64,000 nucleotides of DNA from Siphonodentalium dalli (GCA_032622095.1 CP136069.1:165096394-165160393); one strand, 5' to 3'. Shown: positions 50,601-57,390, numbered from the stretch's first letter. Program-made: numbers and translations. The notes: generated from the letters alone by a model not told the origin.

Positions 50601-53600
50601 ACAATATACGATGGAGAGTGATAAATGCCGATTATTCATCGGGAATAATGAGATGGATATCCACCAGGGAACTTGTCTGTCACTGATATTCCTTAGGCGC
50701 GTGTCCCGGACAACACAGCTTTGTTAGTGATCTGACCTACTGGAACCAAGATTCATACTGTTGGTGGTCAAACTGGCCACAGGCCAGAGCTATTTGATAA
50801 TGGCCAGAGAAAATACATTTCACATAGACACACTCTAATCAATTGAATGTGGTTCAGTGTTATGGGTGCATTTTTTCATTGCTGCAGTAAAGTACATGTA
50901 ATTCTATTATTTCTCCACATTATCAATTAACCCTTTACCCAACAGAACGGCCCTGTGCCAATGCATTCTCTTATATATGCGAGTCGACCATAGGTCACCG
51001 CGCATATATAAGAGAATGCATTGGCTTAACACATTAAAAATTATAAAATTGTTAAAGAATGTAAGAAAAAATGGTAAAAAGTGTTAAAAAAAGATTTTGT
51101 TTAGGCCAATGCATTCTCTTATATATGCGAGGCGACCTATGGTAGACTCGCATATATAAGAGAATGCATTGGCACATGGCATAACTGTAACTATCACAAT
51201 GTGGTCAAGGAGCCGGTTCCAATGATATCCATATTTGTATGGTTCTATTGAGACAGACCGAAGATATTTTAGGCTGTTGAAGCTTTATTTGGCCGGTTTT
51301 GGCCGGTTTGTTGGGTAAAGGGTTAAGCCAGACATTCAGTCATACCATTGCCGATAGAAATGGAACATAGAAACTGCATTGTTATGTGAAAACTGTCGCA
51401 CAAAAGTACACCGAGCAAAATTTCTGATCGAACACTGGAAAAAGTGTCATTAATTTCTTTTAACCCTTTACCCAACAAACCGGCCAAATCCGGCCAAGTA
51501 AAGCTTCAACAGCCTAAAATATCTTCGGTCTGTCTACATAGAACCATACAAATATGGATATCATTGGAACCGGCTTCTTGACCACATTGTGATAGTTACA
51601 GTTATGCCCTGTGTCAATGCATTCTATTATATATGCGAGTCGACCATAGGTCGCCTCGCATATATAAGAGAATGCATTGGCCTAAAATAAATCTTTTTTT
51701 AACACTTTTTACCATTTTTCTTACATTCTTTAACAATTTTATAATTTTTAATGTGTTAAGCCAATGCATTCTCTTATATATGCGAGGCGACCTATGGTCG
51801 ACTCGCATATATAAGAGAATGCATTGGCACAGGGCCCTTCTGTTGGGTAAAGGGTTAAAGGCACATCATCGCAAGAGTTTTTGCTTCTTTTATTATTGGG
51901 TGGCGTTATAACCATGCTTACACAATTCATCAAACAAGCAAGGCATCAAACACATAAAAGTAGATATGAGCATTTCTGTATCTGTATATGTACATAAAAA
52001 ATAACCATTTTTGGCATAATGGCATTTACATGTATTTGTGCCTCGAAATATATCCTCATTTCTTCTTCAAATACCACATTTATATTTGGGTGTTGAATCA
52101 TGTGGGCCAGATTAACGTTGTACAGCAATGCAAAAAGTGAACACTGTAATCTGCATTTGAAAGCGCCTGGATTCGGCCTTGCAATGAGTTGTTACGTCAA
52201 TAACCAATGAATTTGTGCCGACTAGCGGACATGACCAATGGTTACATAGGAATCCCATTAACCCTTCAATGACTGGAGCTTCCTGAAATTTTGAGAAAAC
52301 CCTGTGCCAATGTATTTTCTTATATAATGCGAGTCTCCCAAAGGGATCCTCGCATATACATACATAAGAGAATACATACATATAGGCCTAACAGTATTTA
52401 CATTGACCTTGTAAGCCAGTGCATTCTCTTATATATACGATGATCTCTGTGGGACAGGATCTTTAATGCTGCTCCAGCACGGCTCCCATCATGAAAGGGT
52501 TAATAGATAAGGGATCTGAATAGGAAATCAAGAGATGTCAATCTGATCAATATTATTGTGGGCTTTTGAAAGAGAGCGGACCAAAAGATAACTGTTTGTT
52601 GGCAAAGTGTAAACATAGGGATACCCTACATTATTATACAACCATAGAATGGACTTAATATCATGATATTTGATGATTTGATTTGATCCTGTCTGAAATG
52701 GTTATTAATGTGATGTAAATCACTCCAGTACGGTGATTAAATAGAAATTTAGAATAATCTTGCTCAAATTGACCACACACACTGTCATTCTTATATATTT
52801 ATTAAATGCAATGACTCTCGATGGTGAAATCATTTGTGTTAGTTTATACCGGTAGCTGATTCTGAATAGAGATGTAAATATTTACAATTGAGCGTAGTTC
52901 AGACAATGTTTTCTATGCAGTGGTTTATGGTATGTTTTCTATGCAGTGGTATGGTCGATTTCTTTGAAAGTTTTGTTTTGGCCATATTAGTAGAATGGTA
53001 CATTCCCTAGGTTGGCATAGGCCACATAGCACCTGAGTATACTATATTAAACTTACAAATTTCACGCACCAGAACATGCAAGTCCATAATATGTTTTTAG
53101 CAATGTCAGATAGGATCAAAGATCATGATCAAGCCTTGAAATAGTGTGCCTGTCATTTGCTTTTTATTTACAGAATGAGGCCCCCAGAGGGAGAATTTAG
53201 TGATGCTACCCCATATAGCGGGTTAGCATCACCAAATTCACCCTCTGGGAACCTCATTCTGTTGAGTTGTAAGAAGAATGACGTCCCCAGAGGGTGAATT
53301 TGGTGATGTTAGCCCGCTATGCAGGATAGCATCACTAAATTCACCCTCTGGGGACCTCATTCTGCAAATGACAGACATGCTATTTCAAGGCAAAGATCAT
53401 GATATCTAGTTTGTATCCCATAACCAGTAAAGCCATGCAGTAAGTCCTCCCAGCAATACCAACAGATAGGGGGGGTATAATGGGGGTGGGGTAATATGAA
53501 TCATACGTGACACATAGTATTGCACCGAATTTGCTTTTTATGGGCGACATAACACTAAGAATAATTTATGTAACAGTTGCTAACCAGAAGACATGTGTCA

Positions 53601-56250
53601 ATTTCACAAAAAAATGTACACACCACCGGAATTTGTCTCATCGCTATTGAAAATATAGAAAAAATTATATGACGTCATCATTTACCTGCGCCTAGGAATT
53701 AGCACCAACACGCGCTTCGCAAGCTTGTGGTTGCTATAATAATCGGGTGGGGGTACAATACACAAGAAGGTGATGCCAATGAAAAAACACTGTAATCAAC
53801 TACCTTCTTCACCACATGCTTCATATTTTAGCCTACTATCGGAACCAGCTTGTACATAGAAAACATATCCAAAAGATAGACACAGCTTGTGCCCATAAAC
53901 GTAGTTAACACTTCCATGACTGGAGCTTCCTGAAATTTTACAAAAACCCTGTGCCAATGTGTTCTGTTATAGGGAGCCTCGCATATACCGGTATACAGGC
54001 ACATGTATAAAAGAATATATTGGCCTAACAATATTTACTTGACCTTGTAAGCCAGTGCATTCTCTTACATATGCGAGACTCCCATATATAAGAGAATGCA
54101 TCAATTGGCACAGGATCTTCAATGTTGCACAAGCGCAGCTCCCATCATCAAAGAGTTATACCCTTCACTGCTGGATGACATCATGATATGGATGCTGAGG
54201 TGTTGACATAATCCACTACAATATTATAGTCTTGTTTATGAACAATTGGGGGGAAAAATGAAGATAAAAATAATAATAAGAAAATAACCATCACCACCAT
54301 ATCAACTGACAAATGCACACGAATTTAGCAACATTTATGAAAATACAACAATCCAAACATCACCACCATGCACACCCCCTGGAAATAAAATTGGACAGAC
54401 CTCATACTCGCAAGGTGCACAGGTTCCCATGGTAATAAATATCAGTGCCAGTTAAGCTTTAAAAATATTGACTGAAAAATGTAGGAGTAAAAGCTTGGAG
54501 AAAGTTGCATCAGACAGGGGGACAAGTTGATACCTACATGTATACCCTATACTGTTATTCCACCCTGTACTGTTATTTGGCACTCGAGATAGTTGGAAAT
54601 ACGGCTTGTTGCCATTCGTCGGAAAGCTCACTGAGAGCTTTCCGATGAATGGCAACAAGCCATATTTTCTGACTAAATCATGAAAAGTTACCCATAATTC
54701 TGCTGGGGTTAAGGAGTCGATTATTTAGGGCATTACTGTATCTGTTTGAAACATTGGGAAAATATATGTAATGTGACTTCGTCTTTTAATGTATAGTGTC
54801 ATACCATGTTGCACACCCATATATGGAATTATCATCCAACATATAAACACAGCTGTATCCAAACAGACTGTACTCAAACAATATTCTGAGTGATTCATGT
54901 CACTCTGGCCACCAGCAGAACAATTGTTATCTTCTGCCAAATGTCACCAAAGGAATTCCATGGGCAATTGAATACACAAATATGTTGTATATATGCCATG
55001 TGTGTGTGTGTGTGATATATTAACCCTTTACCCAACAGAAGGGCCCTGTGCCAATGCATTCTCTTATATATGCGAGTCGACCATAGGTCGCCTCGCATAT
55101 ATAAGAGAATGCATTGGCTTAACACATTAAAAATTATAAAATTGTTAAAGAATGTAAGAAAAAATGGTAAAAAGTGTTAAAAAAAGATTTTTTTTAGGCC
55201 AATGCATTCTCTTATATATGCGAGGCGACCTATGGTCGACTCGCATATATAAGAGAATGCATTGGCACAGGGTATAACTGTAACTATCACAATGTGGTCA
55301 AGGAGCCGGTTCCAATGATATCCATATTTGTATTGTTCTATTGAGACAGACCGAAGATATTTTAGGCTGTTGAAGCTTTATTTGGCTGGTTTTGGCCGGT
55401 TTGTTGGGTAAAGGGTTAATGGTGACAAGCAGTGCATGCTTAGGGATGGGCATTTCCAAGCCAGGGTCATGCTATTCATGCCATTATATGGAGATATACA
55501 GTATGAGCAGATATAGTAATTATTACCTTTATGGGTAGACAAGAAAAGTCTATATAGTGGTACTAGAGAGTGTCAAAGGCGGCAAAGCAATGAGCGAAAA
55601 TATGGATTTACGGTCCCTCATCCATGAATAAGATAGATGTAACTAATGGCTCAGGCTAACCAACTGATTACAAAAGATTTTCTATTCAGATTGTAATTAC
55701 ACACATCATGGAATGTTTTGCATCATTTCCACTGAAGCACCTTTCAGTATAGACCGAGGGAAAACCAAGTGGTTTTGAGGTTGAGCACCTTTCAGTATAG
55801 ACCGAGGAAAAACCAAGTGGTTTTGAGGTTGGTGAGTACCACGCATTCAAATTGTGCAAACGCAAAACAACATAATATATGAGGAACTGCCATAAAACAT
55901 AGAATTTTGACTGTTACAAGCATATGCCAGTTTATTTTTAAAACAAGTTGATACCTTATTTGTTCCAAAATACTCAGTAGTTTTCTATTACATTCTGTCC
56001 AAAGTAGCCATGCAGAGGTTCTGGGAATACACAAGTCCCTAGATCAAGGAGAATCCTTCGACTGACAACTTTTGTCAGAATATTAGAGCAAACAACTGTG
56101 AGTTTGGACACAAATGAGGTATCAGAATGTTTGAAAAATAGTATAGCATATGCCTGTAGCTGCTAAAATACTACAGTATGTAATATATCATTATCATAGA
56201 TTATTACCTTTTTCCTCGTTACTGGTCACGTTTGTGACTGCCGAGGCCAT
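27491..56250 (-). CDS. STOM: stomatin gene, N-terminal 169 residues in five exons (3' exons not in view)
   Basis: Stomatin is a monotopic integral membrane protein of the band 7/SPFH family. It oligomerises in lipid rafts and modulates channels and transporters at the plasma membrane. Joining the exons listed separately gives 169 residues: a short polar N-terminus (1-20), a hydrophobic hairpin (about 21-48) with the conserved bend proline at 41, then the start of the SPFH domain, containing [40 protein letters not shown] and [12 protein letters not shown]. Cys24 and Cys81 align with the palmitoylated Cys30 and Cys87 of human stomatin, and Pro41 with Pro47, all at a constant offset of six. Every junction has GT/AG ends and compatible phase, with no stops, so this is a live gene and not a processed copy. 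Human stomatin is 288 residues, so roughly 115 C-terminal residues are missing. I found no exon for them down to position 1; they probably lie left of the window. Confidence 0.95.
27800..28226. mobile_element. hAT-type MITE, long-spacer variant (intron 4)
   Basis: Ends AAGCCTGAGTTTAGTG and CACTAAACTCAGGCTTG, with a spacer of about 190 bp between the two palindromes. Flanks agree at 6 of 8 positions. Confidence 0.8.
28330..28474. mobile_element. family D MITE fragment (intron 4)
   Basis: Right part only (CTTGTATTAGCTTTTCG through GAATGGG plus TTAA). Confidence 0.65.
28671..28889. mobile_element. family A MITE, reverse, left end missing
   Basis: Both hairpins are present in reverse order, with the right end CATGAAAGGG plus TTAA. 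In stomatin intron 4. Confidence 0.82.
29102..29356. mobile_element. hAT-type MITE, 20 bp from stomatin exon 4 donor side
   Basis: 255 bp, perfect 8-bp duplication GGCTGGTC at 29094-29101 and 29357-29364. Two tandem palindromes of about 90 bp. Lies at the very start of intron 4. Confidence 0.93.
29385..29467 (-). CDS. STOM: stomatin exon 4 (SPFH domain)
   Basis: The 83-nt exon lies between acceptor TATTCCAG and donor GTAAAA. It completes Gly74 and encodes residues 75-101, [20 protein letters not shown] followed by FDVPPQE. The FF-I-PC and VD-RT-SFD-PPQE blocks are diagnostic of stomatin; Cys81 aligns with palmitoylated Cys87 of the human protein. It ends in phase 0. An hAT-type MITE (29102-29356) starts only 20 bp past the exon once its target duplication is counted, very close to the donor site. 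Confidence 0.97.
29535..29769. mobile_element. family A MITE, 68 bp upstream of stomatin exon 4
   Basis: TTAA both ends. Hairpin 1 carries a TA tract (about 29600-29638), and hairpin 2 is mostly deleted. The right TTAA is shared with a family D element. Confidence 0.85.
29766..29917. mobile_element. family D MITE, left part, joined to another repeat
   Basis: TTAACCTTTTCTATAAATAC and the fold-back core. After CTTTTCGTCTG it passes into a segment that also occurs at 22080-22280. Shares TTAA with the family A copy on its left. Confidence 0.7.
30149..30402. mobile_element. hAT-type MITE (intron 3)
   Basis: Full double palindrome. No matching 8-bp duplication: the left flank belongs to the segment shared with 22080-22280. 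Confidence 0.85.
30532..31070 (+). repeat. HINE/pearl-like element, two to three units (intron 3)
   Basis: Same 5' end (GTGTCAATGACATTGTAGCT), units with CCAAGATGGCTGCTGGCAGC, then GGACGGACAACGGACACC. Lacks the terminal hairpin. Confidence 0.78.
31155..31347. mobile_element. family D MITE, left end missing
   Basis: Half the palindrome and the right end, with TTAA at 31344-31347. Confidence 0.7.
31657..31997 (+). pseudogene. C-terminal remnant of a non-LTR retrotransposon reverse transcriptase ORF
   Basis: The frame to 31905 reads [20 protein letters not shown] then [25 protein letters not shown]: a C-x-C-G ... E/D-D-x-H-Y-x-F-x-C-P-x-Y pattern that closes many LINE ORF2 proteins of invertebrates (seen downstream of the RT domain). 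A stop at 31903-31905 breaks the frame, and the family-like tail ([21 protein letters not shown]) continues two bases over and ends at 31997. No RT catalytic motif lies upstream, so this is a 5'-truncated dead copy, as usual for LINEs. An AT-rich 3' UTR follows to about 32280. It lies in stomatin intron 3 in the opposite orientation. Confidence 0.65.
32362..32515 (+). repeat. 19-bp minisatellite, eight units
   Basis: Unit CCAAGCGGGGTATATGCCT repeated eight times without visible change, then diverging at CCGATGC. Because 19 is not a multiple of three, all forward frames read the same 19-residue cycle ([19 protein letters not shown]) without stops. This explains the overlapping open frames around it; there is no sign of a gene. 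Confidence 0.98.
32560..34130 (+). repeat. HINE-like core units interrupted by the hAT element
   Basis: Units with AAGTCAAACAAGGGCCGTAG and GTCAAAATGAATGGACAAA continue after the hAT insertion with TCTGTAACTCAGGTAAAAAT. No tail visible. Confidence 0.6.
32891..33997. mobile_element. hAT-like element, 1.1 kb, non-autonomous
   Basis: Ends are TAGGGCTGGACGATATT and CCCAGCACTA, with a perfect 8-bp duplication ATAGGGAC at 32883-32890 and 33998-34005. The termini contain repeated CCGCGG and CGATATT motifs. A 60-codon open frame on the minus strand (33247-33429) has no recognisable domain. The element lies inside a HINE-like core repeat. Confidence 0.88.
34135..34250. repeat. dispersed repeat (copy 1)
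   Basis: GTTGCATTTACAGGTTTCAG, GCACTGCTTGGAACCAGGGA and TTAATGCCTGGCACGGCATT match 43068-43190 in order. Confidence 0.75.
34255..34509. mobile_element. palindromic TA-MITE with an extra arm segment
   Basis: TA-flanked, ends CAGTAATGCCCTAAGTAATC and its complement. The inner part of the right arm (GAGAGCTTTCCGATGAATGG onward) is present twice in tandem, making it about 40 bp longer than its relatives. Confidence 0.88.
34510..35625. other. stomatin intron 3, no feature seen
   Basis: Low-repeat sequence with no coding signal. Confidence 0.55.
35634..35871. mobile_element. hAT-type MITE (intron 3)
   Basis: 238 bp, perfect 8-bp duplication ATTTTGGA at 35626-35633 and 35872-35879. Confidence 0.93.
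36441..36513 (-). CDS. STOM: stomatin exon 3 (start of SPFH domain)
   Basis: The 73-nt exon runs from acceptor CTTGCAG to donor GTATTT and encodes [24 protein letters not shown] (residues 50-73) plus one base of Gly74. The [12 protein letters not shown] block is the signature opening of the stomatin/band 7 domain and nearly matches vertebrate stomatins. Phase 0 at the 5' end and phase 1 at the 3' end match the neighbouring exons. It is flanked by unique-looking intron sequence with no MITE within about 500 bp. Confidence 0.96.
37040..37590 (+). repeat. HINE-like array, about three 155-bp units (intron 2)
   Basis: Units start near 37061, 37215 and 37370 with GAGTTATGGCCCTGGCTTCG and contain CATTTGAACAAATCTGAA. 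Tail GGACGGATGGACGGACAG, then ACTATAGCTCCGCCGGAGC, a hairpin. Lies upstream of exon 3's end in the plus direction. Confidence 0.8.
37590..38136 (+). repeat. HINE-like array, diverged second copy
   Basis: Further units (ACCCCAGTCACCGAAGGACC, GAGTTATGGCCCTGACTTCT) with a degenerate GATGGATGG tail. Directly followed by a hAT-type MITE. Confidence 0.7.
38137..38183. mobile_element. hAT-type MITE, left piece, split by the BED-finger element
   Basis: CAAGCCTGAACATAGTGTCT to GAGGTCCCCAAAG. The MITE continues at 39082-39460 in a diverged long-spacer form. Confidence 0.8.
38184..39081. mobile_element. hAT-like element with BED-finger remnant
   Basis: Terminal inverted repeats are TAGGGTCCGGCGAA and its complement. 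The perfect 8-bp target duplication CCCCAAAG lies at 38176-38183 and 39082-39089. Subterminal zones are rich in tandem TCGAATC motifs, likely transposase-binding sites. The element sits inside an older hAT-type MITE: removing it and one duplication restores the MITE motif reading TCCCCAAAGGGTGAATTTA. Confidence 0.9.
38605..38760 (-). pseudogene. BED-type zinc finger fragment of a hAT transposase
   Basis: This 51-residue reading frame starts [20 protein letters not shown] and carries a C-x2-C pair followed by [12 protein letters not shown], giving the C2H2-like spacing of a BED finger (C-x2-C ... H-x4-H). BED fingers form the N-terminal DNA-binding domain of many hAT transposases. The frame stops about seven residues after the last histidine, and a lysine-rich stretch ([11 protein letters not shown]) follows in another frame, suggesting a frameshift or a lost exon junction. 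It lies inside a 898-bp element with hAT-type ends and an 8-bp target duplication. No DDE catalytic domain or dimerisation region is visible, so the element cannot move by itself. Confidence 0.7.
39082..39460. mobile_element. hAT-type MITE, right piece, diverged
   Basis: Resumes at GGGTGAATTTAATGAC and includes the first palindrome arm, a long spacer resembling that of 27800-28226, and the second palindrome ending in GACCTCATTGCAAATG. The terminal CAAGGCTTG is lost. Confidence 0.7.
39574..40106. mobile_element. hAT-type MITE, decayed, with 117-bp internal tandem duplication
   Basis: Ends AACCTGAATTTAGTATGTCT and CACTATTTCCAGACTTG. The spacer contains a near-perfect tandem repeat at 39723-39840 and 39841-39952. 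Confidence 0.7.
39723..39952. repeat. 117-bp tandem duplication
   Basis: Two adjacent copies beginning GAAGTCCTACAGTTGAAGTT, differing at a few bases, inside the decayed hAT-type MITE. Confidence 0.92.
40494..40633. mobile_element. hAT-type MITE, right half
   Basis: From the spacer (AGAAGATGAGGCCTAAGCAG) through the second palindrome to CTATGTCCAGGCTTG. Confidence 0.7.
40820..41625 (+). repeat. HINE-like array with 155-bp units (intron 2)
   Basis: Units near 41130, 41277 and 41434; tail GGATGGACGGACGAGGAG, then TATAGCTCCACCGGAGACTT. Part before 41100 resembles the 59840-60085 type. Confidence 0.75.
42585..42985 (+). repeat. HINE-like array, two 155-bp units (intron 2)
   Basis: Units near 42590 and 42744; tail GGATGGATGGACCGACAGAC, then AGCTCCACTGGAGACTTCGT and GGTGAGCTAA. 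Confidence 0.78.
43068..43190. repeat. dispersed repeat (copy 2)
   Basis: Partner of 34135-34250, here with a run of about 17 G where copy 1 has CAGTGGTTG. Confidence 0.75.
43970..44223. mobile_element. family A MITE (intron 2)
   Basis: TTAA both ends. Hairpin 2 has lost its loop but keeps a base variation matched on both arms (CCAATGG versus GCAATGG). Confidence 0.88.
44246..44371. repeat. imperfect fold-back
   Basis: Left arm GGTACCACATGTCTGTTCAT, right arm ATGAACAGATGTACGTGGTA; the middle also pairs partly. Directly follows a family A MITE. Confidence 0.7.
44698..44904. mobile_element. palindromic TA-MITE, 144 bp from stomatin exon 2
   Basis: Slightly diverged palindrome in intron 2, on the 3' (downstream) side of exon 2 in transcript orientation. 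Confidence 0.85.
45049..45152 (-). CDS. STOM: stomatin exon 2 (hydrophobic hairpin)
   Basis: The 104-nt exon has acceptor TTTCAG and donor GTAAGT. It completes Gly15 and encodes residues 16-49. It carries the single membrane-inserted hairpin: [10 protein letters not shown], a run of leucine and isoleucine, then TFPFSL with the bend proline. Cys24 sits where human stomatin is palmitoylated at Cys30. It ends in phase 0 before the VVQEYERA of exon 3. Because 104 is not a multiple of three, skipping this exon would shift the frame as well as remove the membrane anchor. Two palindromic MITEs of one family lie 144 bp and 95 bp from its edges. Confidence 0.93.
45248..45458. mobile_element. palindromic TA-MITE, 95 bp from stomatin exon 2
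   Basis: Well preserved palindrome in intron 1, just upstream of exon 2 in transcript orientation. Flanking TA on both sides. Confidence 0.88.
45728..46092. mobile_element. TTAA MITE family B (intron 1)
   Basis: About 365 bp, ends TTAACCCTTTACCCAACA and TGTTGGGTAAAGGGTTAA. Family B contains a long subterminal region with AAACCGGCCAAAACCGGCCA, a weakly conserved first hairpin, an A/T-rich spacer and a second hairpin with the TTCTCTTATATATGCGAG stem also found in family A. No coding capacity. Confidence 0.9.
46200..46362. mobile_element. family A MITE, chimeric
   Basis: The left portion reads in forward order (GCACTGG, spacer, second hairpin), but the right end is the other terminus (TTTAATGCTGCACCAGC, CATGAAAGGG, TTAA). 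It is a rearranged copy with one terminus type only. Confidence 0.7.
46363..46802. other. stomatin intron 1, no feature seen
   Basis: A 73-codon open frame here begins inside a MITE end and has no recognisable domain. Confidence 0.5.
46803..46861. mobile_element. hAT-type MITE, left-end fragment
   Basis: GCCTTGAAACAGTGTGTCTG through GGTGAATTTA, then lost. Confidence 0.65.
47054..47285 (+). repeat. possible LINE 3' end
   Basis: AT-rich sequence ending in ATAAATAAATCAATCAATAT, a short tandem tail as often seen at LINE 3' ends. No diagnostic protein motif. Tentative. Confidence 0.3.
47337..47643. mobile_element. hAT-type MITE, decayed long-spacer variant
   Basis: Contains GCTAGCATCA, CTTCTGGGAAG and GGGTGTATTTAGTGATAC blocks in family order, with both termini missing. 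Confidence 0.55.
47880..48385. repeat. dispersed repeat, ~0.5 kb (copy 2)
   Basis: Partner of 20255-20776 in the same orientation. In stomatin intron 1. Confidence 0.75.
48506..48763. mobile_element. hAT-type MITE (intron 1)
   Basis: 258 bp, perfect 8-bp duplication CTGTTGGG at 48498-48505 and 48764-48771. One small deletion in the inner arm of the first palindrome. Confidence 0.93.
49167..49355. mobile_element. short MITE with AAAGGGG ends (intron 1)
   Basis: Left AAAGGGGTACTGTAAACTAA, right TTTAGTGTACAGTCCCCCTT; inverted repeats of about 20 bp, sides resembling TTAA or TAA. Confidence 0.65.
49417..49629. mobile_element. palindromic TA-MITE (intron 1)
   Basis: Full length, flanked by TA, arms nearly identical. 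Lies 61 bp from another foldback element at 49167-49355. Confidence 0.88.
49677..49800. mobile_element. hAT-type MITE, one palindrome only
   Basis: ATTTGCAGAATGAGGTCCTC through GACCTCATTCTGC and part of the long-variant spacer. No termini. Confidence 0.6.
49912..50424. mobile_element. family D MITE containing a nested hAT-type MITE (intron 1)
   Basis: TTAATCCTTTCTGTAC on the left and GTATAGAGAGGGCTAA on the right. The hAT-type MITE at 50075-50315 interrupts its right half. Confidence 0.75.
50075..50315. mobile_element. hAT-type MITE nested in a family D MITE
   Basis: CAAGCCTTGAAATAG through CTATTTCAATGCTTC. Part of the first palindrome is deleted. Flanks are only partly alike (GTTATCTT and GTCATCTG). 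Confidence 0.82.
50927..51326. mobile_element. TTAA MITE family B, reverse (intron 1)
   Basis: Full length (400 bp), TTAA both ends. Both hairpins are intact. Confidence 0.9.
51460..51858. mobile_element. TTAA MITE family B (intron 1)
   Basis: Full length, TTAA both ends. It lies 133 bp from the previous copy in the opposite orientation, so the pair can form a 400-bp fold-back. Confidence 0.9.
52258..52503. mobile_element. family A MITE, reverse (intron 1)
   Basis: TTAA both ends. The second hairpin has lost most of one arm. Confidence 0.85.
52504..53129. other. stomatin intron 1, no feature beyond a short duplication
   Basis: AT-rich, apparently single-copy. Confidence 0.5.
52909..52963. 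repeat. short tandem duplication (~26 bp)
   Basis: ATGTTTTCTATGCAGTGG occurs twice in succession. Confidence 0.9.
53130..53391. mobile_element. hAT-type MITE (intron 1)
   Basis: Double palindrome with a short insertion (TTTTTATTTA) near the left end. The left flank CAAAGATCATGAT recurs on the right, where the final CTTG of the element is lost. Confidence 0.82.
53905..54158. mobile_element. family A MITE, reverse, decayed (intron 1)
   Basis: TTAA on the left, degraded to GTTATA on the right. Hairpin arms carry small insertions and deletions. Confidence 0.8.
54590..54738. mobile_element. palindromic TA-MITE, left arm truncated (intron 1)
   Basis: Apex and right arm are intact through CATTACTG. 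The outer half of the left arm is replaced by unrelated sequence. Confidence 0.8.
55020..55419. mobile_element. TTAA MITE family B, reverse (intron 1)
   Basis: Full length, TTAA both ends, very similar to 50927-51326. Confidence 0.9.
55736..55832. repeat. 48-bp tandem duplication
   Basis: GCACCTTTCAGTATAGACCG through AAAACCAAGTGGTTTTGAGG occurs twice in a row with one or two differences. In stomatin intron 1. Confidence 0.92.
56208..56250 (-). CDS. STOM: stomatin exon 1 (start codon, residues 1-14 plus one base)
   Basis: This is the first coding exon: ATG in AAAATGG context, reading [14 protein letters not shown], then one base of a split glycine codon, then donor GTAATA. The 43 nt fit 14 codons plus one base, and the following exon supplies the other two bases. 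The N-terminus of stomatins is poorly conserved, so the exon is assigned mainly from its exact phase match to exon 2, its start context and its donor. The reading frame just upstream shows no other nearby ATG. A different overlapping frame runs open across this exon but has no family resemblance. A dispersed repeat starts about 40 bp upstream, so the promoter and 5' UTR lie within repeat-derived sequence. Confidence 0.75.
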
Positions 56251-56289
56251 TTTGATTGTTTGATACTCATCAACTCGAAACCACGTGAA

Positions 56290-57090
56290 TCCCCACCGTC
56301 CACAACAGCTTGGTATATCGGTTTCCAGTTGAGATATATACTGCTGTTTTGGACTGAGTCCCATCCTGTTACTCTTCTATAATGGACTTTACGCCCAGAA
56401 TTGTGGGTTTGTGCTTGTACATGTATGTCTTCAAATTTAATACATGTAGGACAAATGGAAGCTTTGCATACTAGTATATGAACATACATGTAGAAGGCAG
56501 TCCTTCCCAACCATAATGATAACAAACATGCATACAGTAATGCCCTAAGTAATCGACTCTTTAACTACAGCAGAATTATGGGTAACTTTTCAGGATTTAG
56601 TTGGAAATATGGCTTGTTGCCATTCATCGGAAAGCTCTCAGGGGAGAGCTTTCCGATGAATGGCAACAAGCCATATTTCCAACTAAATCCTGAAAAGTTA
56701 CCCATAATTCTGCTGTAGTTAAAGAGTCGATTACTTAGGGCATTACTGTATATCAGAGGTCTGTTAAATGTCAAAGCAACAAGATTCAAAAGTAAACAAA
56801 GCTTATTTTCCAGATAATTTTGATTTGTCATGATATCAGAAATTCATGTAAACAATATATTAAACGATTTTATCATCGCTATACCTTTTTCTATCATGGT
56901 AAATGATATATCATTTTGAAGGCAGATTAATCGTGGACATGTCAGATGATTAATCACATTCAGGGGTTTATGTGAATACATGTAGTACGTCTTTTGAATG
57001 AAAGTCTGTTGTAGAAGAGCAATGGGGCGGAACACAGTCCAAAACAGCATCAACCAACCAATATTCCAAGCTGTTGTGGACGGAGAAGAC
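56290..57090. mobile_element. element with inverted ends, upstream of stomatin exon 1
   Basis: Left ACAACAGCTTGG and TTACTCTTCTATAATGGAC pair with right GAAAGTCTGTTGTAGAAGAG and CCAAGCTGTTGTGGACGG. A related, shorter copy is 61565-62115. It contains the TA-MITE at 56535-56748. The stomatin ATG lies about 40 bp beyond its edge. Confidence 0.7.
56535..56748. mobile_element. palindromic TA-MITE, 285 bp upstream of stomatin ATG
   Basis: Full-length palindrome inserted in a dispersed repeat. A related copy of that repeat near 61776-61790 has no insertion, which fixes the ends at CAGTAATG/CATTACTG and the target as TA. Confidence 0.9.
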
Positions 57091-57154
57091 TTGGTCTAAT
57101 TTCAATACCGTACAACGGTTGTTACCCCGCTCCCCCTTGAATCCTGAATAGCAG

Positions 57155-57390
57155 TTAACCCTTTCTTTACTAAATGGATTCTCCCATTCAGTTATGAATG
57201 TATACATTAGAATAGACTATTATTCATCTCGAGGGGTGTTCAGGAAATGGAAGCAGACGACAGACAGGCAAAAAGATAGTACAAGTGTAGGAGAATTGAG
57301 TTTCATTTGTGGGAATTGTTTAGATAATAAGTTCAACTGGTCATTTGTTGAACTTATTATATGAACATTTCCTAAGGGATCTATTTAATA
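57155..57390. mobile_element. family D MITE, far end truncated
   Basis: TTAACCCTTTCTTTACTAAA through the fold-back core (AATAAGTTCAACTGG, GTTGAACTTATTAT). The far end is lost. Confidence 0.75.

Noticed and set aside
27491-56250. Stomatin as a retro-pseudogene or captured fragment
   Set aside because: Introns, splice sites, phases and reading frame are all intact across five exons.
56226-56525. 99-codon frame overlapping stomatin exon 1
   Set aside because: It is a different frame through a dispersed repeat with inverted ends; the exon frame is supported by phase and splice sites.
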